DNA from: a virus
Strand: one strand, 5' to 3'
DNA: 34,343 nucleotides
Virus record (IMG/VR): IMGVR_UViG_3300042691_025331
Coordinates: 1-34,343 of that record
Part shown: positions 23,113 to 31,952 of the stretch, piece by piece
Position numbering within the stretch: the stretch's first letter is position 1
Layout of the letters: each line of letters begins with the position of its first letter
Notes under the pieces: generated by a model
The model's input: only the letters and a program-made list of their open reading frames with translations
What the model was told of the DNA's origin: nothing
The model's database searches: none
Position numbers and translations under genes: made by a program

Positions 23113-23963
23113 TACTGCTGTTCCCCTTGGCCCTGCTCCTCGCGAATGGCGTACTTAAGGGCCTGCATCGAGGTCTCGTTGCCCTTCTTGCCTTTCATTG
23201 GAGCGATGACAATGACACGCTTGGATTGGCCGGAGGACGCAAGACCCGGAAGCACGTAAGGCTGGGTGCCTGCCTGCTTCATGACCTCCTCGTCGCCGAG
23301 TTCAGCGATGGCATCGGTAAGGGCTGAGTGCATGTCCATGGCAGAAATCTTCCCGTCTGCCAAAGCCTGCTTCATGACGACATACTTTTCCTTGCCGATT
23401 TGCTCGATTGCTGTGCGAACCCAAGGGGACTGGTCTCTAACGGCACGATACTTAGCGGATGAAAACATCTTGTCACCGCCGAGGTAATCCTGCTGGAACT
23501 TGGAGCGGAACTTGGCCATTTCCTCGTTGAACTTTGGGTTCTTGACTCCGTTTGCATCGGTCGCTGGCTCTGTCCCATCTCCGCTAAACATCTTGTATCC
23601 AAGAAGTCCAGCACCCGCGGTTCCAGCATAACCAAGACCTTGAAGCGTAACACCAAGACCGGTCAGAGGCCTGCTAAGATACGGAGCGGCATCTCCCCAT
23701 TCTGACGCAGTGCCAGCAACAGCAGGAACGTAATCAGGGTTTGGAACTCGCTCGAATCCGATGTCGCCAATTTCCCTCTCAATTGTTGGCTCACCAATTG
23801 CTTGTTTTGGTGCGACTCCGGGCTTAATTAGTCTTGGTGCGACTTTTTGACGAGTTCTGAACCCGAGTTTATGGCCGATACCTTCAGCCCATCTGGCAGG
23901 ATTGATGTTCGTGTTTTTAAGCCATCTTCCTGCTCTAAGCAGTGCTCTTGATTGTAGGGACAT
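23112..23963 (-). CDS. Putative internal virion/ejection protein with a hydrophobic segment (283 aa)
   Basis: No known family is recognised. The first 55 residues are strongly basic (RALLRAGRWLKNTN, FRTRQKVAPRLIKPG). Residues about 98-126 form a glycine-rich hydrophobic stretch (LTGLGVTLQGLGYAGTAGAGLLGYKMF) that could insert in a membrane. Then come a helical part (KFNEEMAKFRSKFQQ), another helical part (DMHSALTDAIAELGDEEVMK) and a short strand (RVIVIAPMKGKKG). A basic N-terminus with one Gly/Ala membrane-like segment is a common feature of proteins ejected with podovirus DNA, which must cross the envelope. This is inference from position and composition. The stop overlaps the next start (TAATG). 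Confidence 0.6.
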   Translation of the reverse strand: MSLQSRALLRAGRWLKNTNINPARWAEGIGHKLGFRTRQKVAPRLIKPGVAPKQAIGEPTIEREIGDIGFERVPNPDYVPAVAGTASEWGDAAPYLSRPLTGLGVTLQGLGYAGTAGAGLLGYKMFSGDGTEPATDANGVKNPKFNEEMAKFRSKFQQDYLGGDKMFSSAKYRAVRDQSPWVRTAIEQIGKEKYVVMKQALADGKISAMDMHSALTDAIAELGDEEVMKQAGTQPYVLPGLASSGQSKRVIVIAPMKGKKGNETSMQALKYAIREEQGQGEQQ

Positions 23964-23968
23964 GGTGT

Positions 23969-25420
23969 TTACTTGAATCGCTTGTTGATGAGTGCTCTCG
24001 TCGAAAGGAAGTCATCGGCGTTTCTTCTACCCTCAACTTCGCTCAGCGTTCTTCTTGCTGGGCTAAGCAAATCGCTACCAACAAAATCGTAGTCAGTAAC
24101 CATGGTGCTTGGAGATTGAGTTCTTGTTCTGACCCCAGAGAGTCTTGGGTCTGACGGATTAGCCTGAGGCATTGGAATCAAGGTTGGCCCGATTGTCCCC
24201 CTGACAGTTCCGGGAACTCTTGTCGGAAGGCTCGCTTCGTTGGCATCAAAAGCATCAATTTTTCTGCTCAATGGGAATCCGAGCACTGGGTCATTTTGCA
24301 TCCTAAGGGATGGCTTCACGGAGATGTCAGGAACGCTAGGCTGTTGTGGCCTGAAGGTTGAAGCGTAAGGGGCTCCAATGTTTCTGATTCTCGCTGCCTG
24401 AACGGCCGGTGCACTCTTCCTAATGACTTCTTGAGTATGATTGTAGGCGTTGATACGTGCCGCTTGGTCTGCGTTCAACGCATCATAAGTCTGCTGGAAT
24501 GAGTCATCCATGGCCTTGGCGAGTCTGGCCTGCCTAGAGTCAAAGAACCCGTTCTTGTCCGCCCAGTCCATGTATCTTTGATAACCGGTGCTTCTGACAT
24601 TTCCCTGAGCATCGACATCGTAGGACTCGCCAAAAGGCTTAGATTCCTTGGGATTTCTAGGGTCCACGTAATCCCTAGGCATCTGGTCTGCCGTAATCAG
24701 CCCTTTGCTTAGCAACCTCAAGGCGTTAGCAGTGCCTTGGTCTCTGCCTTTAAGTTGGTCTTTCGGTACCTGTGCGTATGGGTTGTTCGCCTGTGCACCG
24801 GCGTAATGACGGTTAAGTGCCGCGTTAAACTGGGATTCGTCTCGGCCGTTAGCCCTCGCCCAAGAGGCAAGTTGCTCATCCATCGGACCGGAGGAATAAC
24901 CCATTCTTCGCTTGATTGCGTCATTCAAAAATGCCGTGTTCATCTGGTCTGGGGTCATGGCCGCGTAACGCTGTGCTACGTAGTCGGGGAGTTTCGAGTT
25001 AGACACGACGTCTTTTGGTCCGACAACAGGCTTTTTCGTAGCAACGTCAGCCCTAGGAGCAGAACCAGCATCAATTCCTCGAATCCCCTGAGGCATCACC
25101 TTTCCTCTGTTTTTGAAAAAGGAATCAATAATCTGCCTTTTTTCCTGCTCATCGTAGCCTTGGTATTCCGGATTGTTCATCACGTGCTCGGTGATGTCCG
25201 CTAGGTATCTGTCAGGGCCATAGGCATCAAACGCCTCCGGGACTTGCCAACGTTCATCCGGAGAAAGCATGTCCATCTCATCCCTAGCGTTAAGGATAGA
25301 CTTCCTAAGGGGCGTCACCCTGCTAGGAGGAGGGCCTCCGGCAATCTTTAACGTCGGAAGTGGGTCGCCTCCAGATGGACCCTGCTGATAGCCTGTGCCT
25401 GAAAGGAAAAATTCTTGCAT
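23969..25420 (-). CDS. Putative internal virion protein (483 aa)
   Basis: No family is recognised and no enzyme motif is visible. It is polar, with much Pro, Arg, Asp, Asn and Gln and no TM segment. Helical parts include PDYVAQRYAAMTPDQMNTAF and RQARLAKAMDDSFQQTYDAL. The last ~130 residues are proline- and serine-rich and probably flexible (RPQQPSVPDISVKPSLRM). GC content is visibly lower than in most of the window (hand counts of 26/60 at 24241-24300 and 24/60 at 25081-25140). Five bases separate it from the next gene and eight from the previous one. Position between tail and giant ejection genes suggests a virion protein. Confidence 0.6.
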   Translation of the reverse strand: MQEFFLSGTGYQQGPSGGDPLPTLKIAGGPPPSRVTPLRKSILNARDEMDMLSPDERWQVPEAFDAYGPDRYLADITEHVMNNPEYQGYDEQEKRQIIDSFFKNRGKVMPQGIRGIDAGSAPRADVATKKPVVGPKDVVSNSKLPDYVAQRYAAMTPDQMNTAFLNDAIKRRMGYSSGPMDEQLASWARANGRDESQFNAALNRHYAGAQANNPYAQVPKDQLKGRDQGTANALRLLSKGLITADQMPRDYVDPRNPKESKPFGESYDVDAQGNVRSTGYQRYMDWADKNGFFDSRQARLAKAMDDSFQQTYDALNADQAARINAYNHTQEVIRKSAPAVQAARIRNIGAPYASTFRPQQPSVPDISVKPSLRMQNDPVLGFPLSRKIDAFDANEASLPTRVPGTVRGTIGPTLIPMPQANPSDPRLSGVRTRTQSPSTMVTDYDFVGSDLLSPARRTLSEVEGRRNADDFLSTRALINKRFK

Positions 25421-25428
25421 GATAATGC

Positions 25429-26547
25429 TTAAGGATTGCTACGATAGGGATTAGGCCTGCGAAGTTTTTCGGAAAGGGTGCTGTTGTACTGGTCAAATCT
25501 CTCAGCAAGCCTCAGTTCTGGGAACATCGCGGCCATTTGTTCCGGGGTTGCTCCCCTGTAATAGTCTGAATCAGGGTCGTTTACATCCATTACAGGCTTT
25601 TCGGTGTATGTGGTTCCGCGTGCTTCTCCGGGGATTATTCCAAGTCCAGCAAACTTTTGCTTAGCGGCCTCTTTGCCGTAGGTTTCTTCGGCCGTTTTGG
25701 CCACGTCTTTGGTCGTAAATCTTGCGTTGTAAATGTCTGCCAACATTTCGTCGTTGGCGTCATAACCAACGTCCAAAATCCTGTTTGCGGCGGCCCTGTA
25801 ACCAAGTCCTGCCGCAGTGCCCAATGGGCTGAATGACATGGCACCTTGAATCATGTCGATGTCGGAACCGATGTTACCCTCGTTGGCATAAAGGTCTGGT
25901 GCCATGAATTCCTCGCGTCCGCCAAGAGTTTCTGCGACGCCCCTAGGAAGCACTTGGCTTGGACCAACGCCAATCAACGCACCTCCAGCCTGCGGATTTG
26001 CGTAAATGTCTCCGCCAAGCGTGAGCAATTCAAGTGCTTCTTCCTGAGTCATTTTTCTGCCGTATTTCTTTTTAGCATAATCAATCACTCTGGCGGCTCT
26101 TTCTTCCATCGACTTTTTGGTCAAGCCATCTACCACCGGAGTAGCGAGAGAGCCAACGACGGCACTACCGACGTTAACGCCAATCTTCCCACCAAGCGTA
26201 GTGGCACTTGGCTTCATCCAATTTGTCGCACCTTTTACCGCATTGTTCGCGGTCGCCATGCCGGACGCCGCTTTAGCACCAAGCATCCCCTTCTCTGCGG
26301 CCTTGGCACCTGCGGCGACTACGGTTGCACCGCCAGCAATTGCTGAAGGCGTCACTGCGGACATAGTTGTCTTTCCGGGGTTAAGATTGCCGTATTCACC
26401 CCTTTGTCTGGCGGTAGACGGATTCTGAATTTGGTCGTAAGGAATTTGCTGGCCCGGAGAGTTAAAGTTCCTTGGTGAGTACAAAACCCGCATTTCCTCC
26501 GGGTTTTGAAGGTACGGCTCGTCGCCGGTTGGTCTGCTGGTTGCCAT
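25429..26547 (-). CDS. Putative internal virion/ejection protein, Ala/Gly-rich hydrophobic (372 aa)
   Basis: The N-terminal 60 residues are polar. Residues about 60-100 are almost only small residues (AVTPSAIAGGATVVAAGAKA), and residues about 120-140 form a second hydrophobic segment (IGVNVGSAVVGSLATPVVDG). Both could enter a membrane. The rest mixes helical segments (SMEERAARVIDYAKKKYGRK, TQEEALELLTLGG) and loops, with a final DQYNSTLSEKLRRPNPYR. This suits a membrane-active protein that helps form the DNA ejection channel, but no family is recognised. Base composition is AT-richer than its upstream neighbour. There is no clear Shine-Dalgarno sequence, and eight bases separate it from the genes on either side. 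Confidence 0.6.
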   Translation of the reverse strand: MATSRPTGDEPYLQNPEEMRVLYSPRNFNSPGQQIPYDQIQNPSTARQRGEYGNLNPGKTTMSAVTPSAIAGGATVVAAGAKAAEKGMLGAKAASGMATANNAVKGATNWMKPSATTLGGKIGVNVGSAVVGSLATPVVDGLTKKSMEERAARVIDYAKKKYGRKMTQEEALELLTLGGDIYANPQAGGALIGVGPSQVLPRGVAETLGGREEFMAPDLYANEGNIGSDIDMIQGAMSFSPLGTAAGLGYRAAANRILDVGYDANDEMLADIYNARFTTKDVAKTAEETYGKEAAKQKFAGLGIIPGEARGTTYTEKPVMDVNDPDSDYYRGATPEQMAAMFPELRLAERFDQYNSTLSEKLRRPNPYRSNP

Positions 26548-26555
26548 GTTCGTAA

Positions 26556-27176
26556 TTAGGAGTTAAGGTCTGCGTCGTCCTCATAGCCAGATGGTGCTGG
26601 CTTCGGGAGGGCTTTTTGTTGGGCGGCGGGCTTGGGTTTCGTGGCCTGCTGGAAGCCTGCGGCTCCGGCGGCACCTTGGCTCATCATGTCTCCGATGTTT
26701 CGGTCGCCGATGAAGTTCATGTAGCCCTTGTTGTAGGCCGTGGAGCCACGCTTGCGGGACTTAATCATCTCAAGCGTCTTGACCGCTTGCTTGTACTCAG
26801 GGCTGTCAGGCTCGTAGAGACCAATAACGTTGGTCGCCCAGTCGGTCATGGCGGCTTCCTGACCAGCCATAGCCTCGTCCTCCATCATCAACATCTGAGC
26901 CTGTTTCTCGGCCGCGGCCTGACGCTGGAACTCGTAGTTGTTCCGGGCGATGCCCATCTGGTCGGACAGGGACTGCCTGCCCATAATCATCTTGTTACGC
27001 AGGTCTAGGTCGTACTTCTGCTGTACGGCATGCTTGCCAATCATGCCCTGAAGCCCAAGCGAGCCGAACGTAAGTGCGGCCTGATTGATGTTCTTGAGTT
27101 GGGGAATCTCGGCACCCATCAGGTTCGTGATGCTCTCACGACCCCCGCGGTAGTCCCCTAGTTGCATTGTGTTCAT
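26556..27176 (-). CDS. Putative internal virion protein, helical (206 aa)
   Basis: Residues about 25-110 are almost wholly helical, with long polar and Met/Gln/Ala-rich runs (AVQQKYDLDLRNKMIMGRQS, EFQRQAAAEKQAQMLMMEDE). The N-terminal helix region also holds a glycine-leucine segment (LTFGSLGLQGMIG). The C-terminal 35 residues are a Pro/Lys/Ala linker (KPKPAAQQKALPKPAP) ending in an acidic tip (GYEDDADLNS). Such helical small proteins between the tail nozzle and large ejection proteins are common in podoviruses, where they are often core proteins, but I recognise no family. The ATG overlaps the previous stop (ATGA). Confidence 0.6.
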   Translation of the reverse strand: MNTMQLGDYRGGRESITNLMGAEIPQLKNINQAALTFGSLGLQGMIGKHAVQQKYDLDLRNKMIMGRQSLSDQMGIARNNYEFQRQAAAEKQAQMLMMEDEAMAGQEAAMTDWATNVIGLYEPDSPEYKQAVKTLEMIKSRKRGSTAYNKGYMNFIGDRNIGDMMSQGAAGAAGFQQATKPKPAAQQKALPKPAPSGYEDDADLNS

Positions 27177-27862
27177 TTGGTAATAGCGGCGGCTCCGGTG
27201 GAATTGACGGAAGCGAAGGCGAGAACCTCCTCGTAAGGCGTCGGGTTATTGCCTTGGTTAGGTGCGGCGTTGGAAAGAATAGTACCGGCCGCAACCGATT
27301 GACGGATTTGCTGGGACCTGATTTGGCCCATGGCATGTGCCTCAACCGCAGATGCGGCGGAGTCCGCAACCAACTGGGACTCAAGCGGCACGATGAGAGG
27401 CATGGCGGAGGTCGACTGATACGTGAGGGAATTGAGCGTCTGGAGGTTCTTGGTAGCCGCGTCGATGATGGCCAGTTTGCGTTCCTCACTGCTGACCTTC
27501 TGGAAGATTGCGGTGTTCGTATGACCCCCGCCGAAGGCCGCACTCATGCCAGAAAGGTACTGACCATAGGCAAACTCTGCCTGATTGCCTAGAACCTCAC
27601 TGCTGATAGACGACAGTTTGGTCGCCCATCTGGAGTTGATGTTAGAATACAGAGTATTCTCGACTGAATTGAACCTAGCCTTGAGGACGTCACCAGCGGC
27701 GGTTTCTGCCGTTGCCCAAGTCCCGCCGACCTGAAGCAGTTGCCCAAGCGTCTGGACCGTGTATTCCATTTCCGCGGCCGGGTCGCGGGTGATGAACTTA
27801 AAGTTCTCCTCACCCGCTCCGGTGCGGTCGTAGTCAGGATAAAGTTTAGTTGGAAGGGGCAT
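27173..27862 (-). CDS. Putative virion protein, Ala/Ser-rich helical (229 aa)
   Basis: The protein starts with a polar loop (MPLPTKLYPDYDRTGAGEEN) followed by helical, alanine-, serine- and glutamine-rich sequence over most of its length (YTVQTLGQLLQVGG, AIIDAATKNLQTLNSLTYQS, ASAVEAHAMGQIRSQQIRQS). There is no TM segment, no enzyme motif and almost no cysteine. It lies directly after the putative nozzle gene, overlapping it by one base (TGATG), and before another helical protein. This is consistent with an internal core or tail-lumen protein. The function is not shown by the sequence. Confidence 0.6.
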   Translation of the reverse strand: MPLPTKLYPDYDRTGAGEENFKFITRDPAAEMEYTVQTLGQLLQVGGTWATAETAAGDVLKARFNSVENTLYSNINSRWATKLSSISSEVLGNQAEFAYGQYLSGMSAAFGGGHTNTAIFQKVSSEERKLAIIDAATKNLQTLNSLTYQSTSAMPLIVPLESQLVADSAASAVEAHAMGQIRSQQIRQSVAAGTILSNAAPNQGNNPTPYEEVLAFASVNSTGAAAITK

Positions 27863-29286
27863 CAGAATACTCCGAAGATAGAGCGGCCAGCAACGGTTGC
27901 ATCAACAGATACAGAGTAGAAATGAGGTCGACCAGCAGAAACAACCACCTCGACCTTGCCTCCGACGGACTTTTTCCCAGCCAAAGCACGTCGAACCGTC
28001 GTGCCAAGGTTGCCGTCCACCCTGTCGATAGCCGTGGACGAGTCCGGGTTTACGGTCAGAAACCGCATCTCGAACGTGGTCGAGCCCTTCGTATCCACTT
28101 TCATGGTCACGGCGTCGTACCGCTTGTCCAAGTCGGTTCGGAAGTTGTAGTCTCTGGTCCTGAACGAGGCTTGGATGGCCGTACCGTCGTCCGTATCGCC
28201 CTCGTCAAGGAGGTAGACCGTGCCGTTCGGCGTGACGGCATAGACCCTGAGGATGCCAAGCGAGTTTCTGGCCTTCACCAGATGCTTGATGGAAAACGGA
28301 TAGGTGTCGATGCTCTCAAAAGTTCCGGGAATAGCCGTGTTTACGACCAAAACGCGGTTGTTTGGGCCAGAGCCGACTGACGGGTAAGCGATGTAATAGC
28401 GTCCTTGGCAGGCCACGGCCGTGCAGTTGGCCAATTCCGAACTAGTCCTGCCTCCGAAGATGTCATTGATTGGCATCGAAACCGGCAGTTCGCCCTCAAT
28501 CATGCCCTTTCCTAGGTCTATCTTGTTCAGGCCACCGTTGTCCAACCACATGATAGAGCCGTTTGTCTCGCCAACCGTGTCTGGGGCCGCGATTCCCTCC
28601 TGAGCGGAAAGCAGTCGAATCTTGGCGAAGAAGGATTCGTTGGGTTTGCCCTCGGCAAGGGCCGCGGCAGTCATGGCTGGCTCGACCTCGTAGACGCTGG
28701 AAGCACCGAAAGCGTACAATTTACGCGTGGTGTTCGAGTAGTGCAGTTTCAGGATGTCGTCGTAAGTGCCAAGAGTCAGGGAAAGCGTGTCTGGGTCGAA
28801 AGGCTGAACGCCGCCGAACAGGGAAAACCAGATTTGGTCGCCCTTGGCGTAGGCCATGCGTCCTACCACATTGCAACAGGTGGCAAAGTCGTAGGCCCCG
28901 TTCCAGTATTGGGTGTTGGCGGCTTCGATGGCCCCAAGGGTGGCGTAACCCTGACCGGAGCACTTGATGTAAGGCCTAGGAGGGGTAGGCTGGGTGGTCG
29001 GCGTGACGTATTGGTTGCTGGTGCAGAGGCTTTTTACCTGACCGGCGACGGAGAATACGTGGATGTAGTCCTCTACCCCATGAGACGAGGCCGCGTAGGC
29101 ACAGTCCCCTAGGAGCGGGTCGGACACCTTGACGCACCCGTTGCGAGGACGCATCACACCGGCGTCGATACGCATGTTGACCGACGATTCAAGGATGCCC
29201 TTGTTTGGGTCAAACGATGAACTGTTGGGGAAACTATTGAAGCCCCCGAAGGAGACCTCGCCGTCCTGTTGGAATTCGCGTGGCAT
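27862..29286 (-). CDS. Putative tail nozzle/tail tube protein, beta-propeller-like (474 aa)
   Basis: The frame extends upstream to 29415, but the ATG at 29286 overlaps the previous stop (TAATG) and begins a sensible protein, MPREFQQDGEVSFGGFNSFP. The pattern at the start (G-x-N-S-F, then GILESSVNMRIDAGVMRPRNGCVKV) resembles podovirus nozzle and tail proteins in which an initial strand region leads to a propeller. The following ~330 residues are repeated short beta strands with aromatic residues (ILKLHYSNTTRKLYAFGASSV, GSIMWLDNGGLNKIDLG, RYYIAYPSVG, LRVYAVTPNGTVYLLDEGD). The last ~90 residues look like a beta sandwich. A nozzle closes the end of a short tail and controls DNA exit. Assignment rests on fold-like pattern and gene order, not on a confirmed match. 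Confidence 0.5.
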   Translation of the reverse strand: MPREFQQDGEVSFGGFNSFPNSSSFDPNKGILESSVNMRIDAGVMRPRNGCVKVSDPLLGDCAYAASSHGVEDYIHVFSVAGQVKSLCTSNQYVTPTTQPTPPRPYIKCSGQGYATLGAIEAANTQYWNGAYDFATCCNVVGRMAYAKGDQIWFSLFGGVQPFDPDTLSLTLGTYDDILKLHYSNTTRKLYAFGASSVYEVEPAMTAAALAEGKPNESFFAKIRLLSAQEGIAAPDTVGETNGSIMWLDNGGLNKIDLGKGMIEGELPVSMPINDIFGGRTSSELANCTAVACQGRYYIAYPSVGSGPNNRVLVVNTAIPGTFESIDTYPFSIKHLVKARNSLGILRVYAVTPNGTVYLLDEGDTDDGTAIQASFRTRDYNFRTDLDKRYDAVTMKVDTKGSTTFEMRFLTVNPDSSTAIDRVDGNLGTTVRRALAGKKSVGGKVEVVVSAGRPHFYSVSVDATVAGRSIFGVF

Positions 29287-30539
29287 TAGGTCAGCATTGG
29301 AAGGGGTTGATTCTGCAACGACAAGTAAGAATACCAGTTGCCCGTTATGGCCGTAGGAGATGTCATCACATACCCCTGACTGCCTTCGTCGTACACCCAG
29401 ACGGACGGCGACCAAGTGCCACCAAAGTCTATGCGTAGAAGGTCTTGGTCCTGTTGCTTGACGTAAGTCTGCATGACGACATTGGCTACCCCGTTGGCAA
29501 TCTCCACGTATCCAAGAGGATACCTGTAAAGTACGTCTGTGGTATTCGGCGAGTCGTTTTGTGCACCGGACATCGGGTTAATGTCGTAGGTGATTTTAAA
29601 GTCGGTGATGCTGTCCGCAATCCATTCATACAGATTACCGTAGTTTGTGGATGGGTTAAGGTCGCCAAGCCCGATTGTTGGAGCATGGGTGAACTCAAGG
29701 AAGAAGTATGTCGTTTCCGTTATGTCCTTGTGCGGATTTTGAGACCAAGTTGCGTTGAGGGGGACGGTATCTAGGGTGGGAGTCAGGAAGTTGTATTGGT
29801 TAGCCCAAGGCGTGCTAGGGACCCAACTTCTGTATGAGACGCCCGTCGTCATGTTGCCCTCGATAACCCTGTCATGCTGAAACTTGACCCTGAACGTTCC
29901 GGGCGTTGCCGTCTGTGTCACGTTCATCTCGTAAAAATGATTAACGGCGTCCTTGCGTACGATGTAATCGCTTTTCCAGAGTTGAAGCAGGTCCCACTGT
30001 CTCATGCCCCTGCCCGTGAACTTCTTGATTACGACTATCCTGATGTCGTCAGCCGTCAGTTCGCTCTCATCTACCCAACTCAAATACCATCCGTCTCCGT
30101 TGGGAGATTTGATTTTGTGAAGAATCAGGTAGATGCTGTCAGGGCGGTTGCTACCTAGGATGTTCGCCTCCGTCCACACGGCATACCCTTTTTGCTCGTC
30201 CAGCGGCGTGGCATTTGAAACCGTGCAACGTCCGAAAGCGGTTCTGCATTTCAGGATGACGGAGCCCGTCTTGGCACCGGTGCTGAACACGCCAGACCGC
30301 ATCTTGACCCTGCCTTGGCTGACCGACCTAGTAGACATGCCTTGGGTTGTGACAGCCATCGACATGGCCACTTTTTCAGGGAAACGTCGAGGAAGCCACT
30401 CGTTCTGGGCCAAGAGTTCTTGGTCCATGACGATGCCCGCATAGCATCTCAGTTCCTGACCCTTGGACCACTCGACTTGGAACGGGTGGTGTACTACGTG
30501 GGGGGCCGTAGGTACGACTATGGACCCCCTGCGAATCAC
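29286..30539 (-). CDS. Tail structural protein, beta-rich (417 aa)
   Basis: Start GTG at 30539 overlaps the stop of the tail fibre gene (GTGA), and its own stop overlaps the next start (TAATG). The protein is strongly beta-rich with many aromatic residues (SDSIYLILHKIKS-like strands, GDGWYLSWVDESEL, TTYFFLEFTHAP, QDLLRIDFGGTWSPSVWVYD). Cysteines are few. No catalytic motif is seen. Lying between the fibre gene and the putative nozzle gene suggests a tail component, for instance a fibre adaptor, receptor-binding protein or tail knob. I recognise no family, so the role is from position. Confidence 0.55.
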   Translation of the reverse strand: MIRRGSIVVPTAPHVVHHPFQVEWSKGQELRCYAGIVMDQELLAQNEWLPRRFPEKVAMSMAVTTQGMSTRSVSQGRVKMRSGVFSTGAKTGSVILKCRTAFGRCTVSNATPLDEQKGYAVWTEANILGSNRPDSIYLILHKIKSPNGDGWYLSWVDESELTADDIRIVVIKKFTGRGMRQWDLLQLWKSDYIVRKDAVNHFYEMNVTQTATPGTFRVKFQHDRVIEGNMTTGVSYRSWVPSTPWANQYNFLTPTLDTVPLNATWSQNPHKDITETTYFFLEFTHAPTIGLGDLNPSTNYGNLYEWIADSITDFKITYDINPMSGAQNDSPNTTDVLYRYPLGYVEIANGVANVVMQTYVKQQDQDLLRIDFGGTWSPSVWVYDEGSQGYVMTSPTAITGNWYSYLSLQNQPLPMLT

Positions 30540-31651
30540 GTTCTAGCCGGGACGTAATAGGTAGTCCCGTTGATAGTCAGGGCCAGTTCCGAAGGGTAGT
30601 GGACGGTATCAAACTGGGCGTTGGTGTACCCGCTGGCGTTCGTTCCAGCAGAAGCCGCCGTCAGGATGGCGGACGGAATCGAAACCCATCCAAGGCTTTG
30701 GCGACCATAGGTAGAGCCGTCATTTGGGGCGTCGGAGATGCCGTCGTACAAGGTCCAGACGTTATTCATCCGGAGGTACTTGTTGCTGTCCATCGGGGCA
30801 TCGCTGAACGTGAATCCTGCGTTCAAGACCCACTGAGGCGTGCCCATGAGGGTTTGCCTCACGTATTGCTGTCCGTCGGTAGGTGCATCGGTAATGTACC
30901 CAAGCCCTGTCACATAGGTGCTGACATTGGATGCCGTCTGGTACCCAAGACCAGTCACATAGGTGCTGACGTCGGATGCGGTCTGGAAGCCGAGACCGTT
31001 GACCCAAGACTGTGTGGCCGCTGTTTCGGTGTTAGCGAACAGGGAAGCCCAAGCACCATTGACCCTGACATAGACGTTGTTGTCGCTCGGTGCGTCGGCG
31101 ATGCCGCCACCGCCGCCACCGCCACCGGTGACAACAGCCCAAGCACCGTTCTGGCGGGCGTACTGAGAGCCATCGGAGGGTGCGTCGGAGATGCCCCTGC
31201 TGACCCAAATCAAGGCGGAGCCAGTCCAAGAAAGCACAGTATTGCTACCAGCGTCTTGGATGCTACCCCACCCGGTTACGTCGGAAACGTCGTGGGTATG
31301 CACGGAAGCCGCCTTGCCATTCAGGGTCGTCTGAAGGTTGGTGACGTCAGTGATGGCGTGGCTATGTGAGGTAGCCGCCTTGCCGTCTAGGCTGGTTTGA
31401 AGGTTGGTAACATCAGAAATGGCGTGGCTATGCGACGTAGCCGCCTTGCCGTTCAACGTAGTCTGAAGGTTGGTGACGTCCGAGATGGCGTGACTATGCG
31501 ACAGGGCCGCGTAGTACGAGGACAGTTGAAGGTTGGTCCTAGCGGTCCCTGCGTTAATCAGGTCGCTAAGATTGTTGGCCATCTTGAGAGCGGACGGGTC
31601 GCTCTCGACGGTGATGCCTGCGACACCGCCACCGCCGTTGTAGATGGGCAT
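30536..31651 (-). CDS. Tail fibre protein with 22-residue H-x-H repeats (371 aa)
   Basis: Residues 51-116 hold three tandem copies of a 22-residue unit, SHSHAISDVTNLQTTLNGKA plus two residues, and a degenerate fourth. Such units build trimeric fibre shafts, and H-x-H pairs can bind a metal ion on the trimer axis, as in T4 gp37. Five copies of D-A-P-x-D then Y-x-R then W follow (near residues 154, 183, 253, 281 and 304), a motif frequent in phage fibres. Three TYVTGLGYQTAS-like repeats lie at about 216-250, and an eight-glycine run near 175 may be a hinge. The C-terminus (ALTINGTTYYVPART) is probably the receptor-binding tip. The fibre is the likely host-range factor. Three bases separate it from the gene before. 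Confidence 0.85.
   Translation of the reverse strand: MPIYNGGGGVAGITVESDPSALKMANNLSDLINAGTARTNLQLSSYYAALSHSHAISDVTNLQTTLNGKAATSHSHAISDVTNLQTSLDGKAATSHSHAITDVTNLQTTLNGKAASVHTHDVSDVTGWGSIQDAGSNTVLSWTGSALIWVSRGISDAPSDGSQYARQNGAWAVVTGGGGGGGGIADAPSDNNVYVRVNGAWASLFANTETAATQSWVNGLGFQTASDVSTYVTGLGYQTASNVSTYVTGLGYITDAPTDGQQYVRQTLMGTPQWVLNAGFTFSDAPMDSNKYLRMNNVWTLYDGISDAPNDGSTYGRQSLGWVSIPSAILTAASAGTNASGYTNAQFDTVHYPSELALTINGTTYYVPART
31304..31501 (-). repeat. Three tandem 66-bp repeats in the tail fibre gene
   Basis: Copies lie at 31436-31501, 31370-31435 and 31304-31369, each encoding the 22-residue SHSHAI(S/T)DVTNLQT unit. A degenerate fourth copy (VHTHDVSDVTG) continues to about 31270. The copies differ at many third codon positions, so the array is not freshly duplicated. 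Recombination between copies could change fibre length. Confidence 0.9.
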
Positions 31652-31654
31652 GGA

Positions 31655-31951
31655 TTAGACTTCCTCGGAGAAGTGGTAGACGTAGCCGGTGCCCTTGGCG
31701 TAGACGTAGCCGTTGTAACCGTTGAACTCAAGGCTACCGCCGTCGGCCGCGGTCAGGGTGCTGGCCGCTTTAAGGTAAATGGGGTCGCCGTTACCGGCGT
31801 CGTTCAGGCGAACCTCCATGACGGTGGTCCCCCTGTTGACGATGCCGAAGATGCGGCGGTTACGGGCACGGTCCAGCACCTTGGCACTGGAGGCGTTGTC
31901 AAACGAGGTCACGGAGACGCTCGGAATCTGTTGGGGGAGTAGTTTGAACAT
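31655..31951 (-). CDS. Small beta-rich virion protein (98 aa)
   Basis: The frame is open further upstream, but the ATG at 31951 (MFKLLPQQIPSVSVTSF) comes one base after the previous stop and has a GAGG sequence close upstream, so I take it as the start. The body has short strands typical of small virion proteins (RRIFGIVNRGTTVMEVRLND, PIYLKAASTLTAADGGSLEF, GYVYAKGTGYVYHFSEE). It has no cysteines and no catalytic motif. It lies between the adaptor-like gene and the fibre gene. It could be a capsid decoration protein, a head-tail piece or a fibre-anchoring protein; the sequence does not decide. Confidence 0.6.
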   Translation of the reverse strand: MFKLLPQQIPSVSVTSFDNASSAKVLDRARNRRIFGIVNRGTTVMEVRLNDAGNGDPIYLKAASTLTAADGGSLEFNGYNGYVYAKGTGYVYHFSEEV

Positions 31952-31952
31952 G

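Noticed and set aside
31304-31501. CRISPR-like regular array
   Set aside because: The 66-bp period has no spacers and encodes in-frame fibre repeats, so it is a protein repeat.
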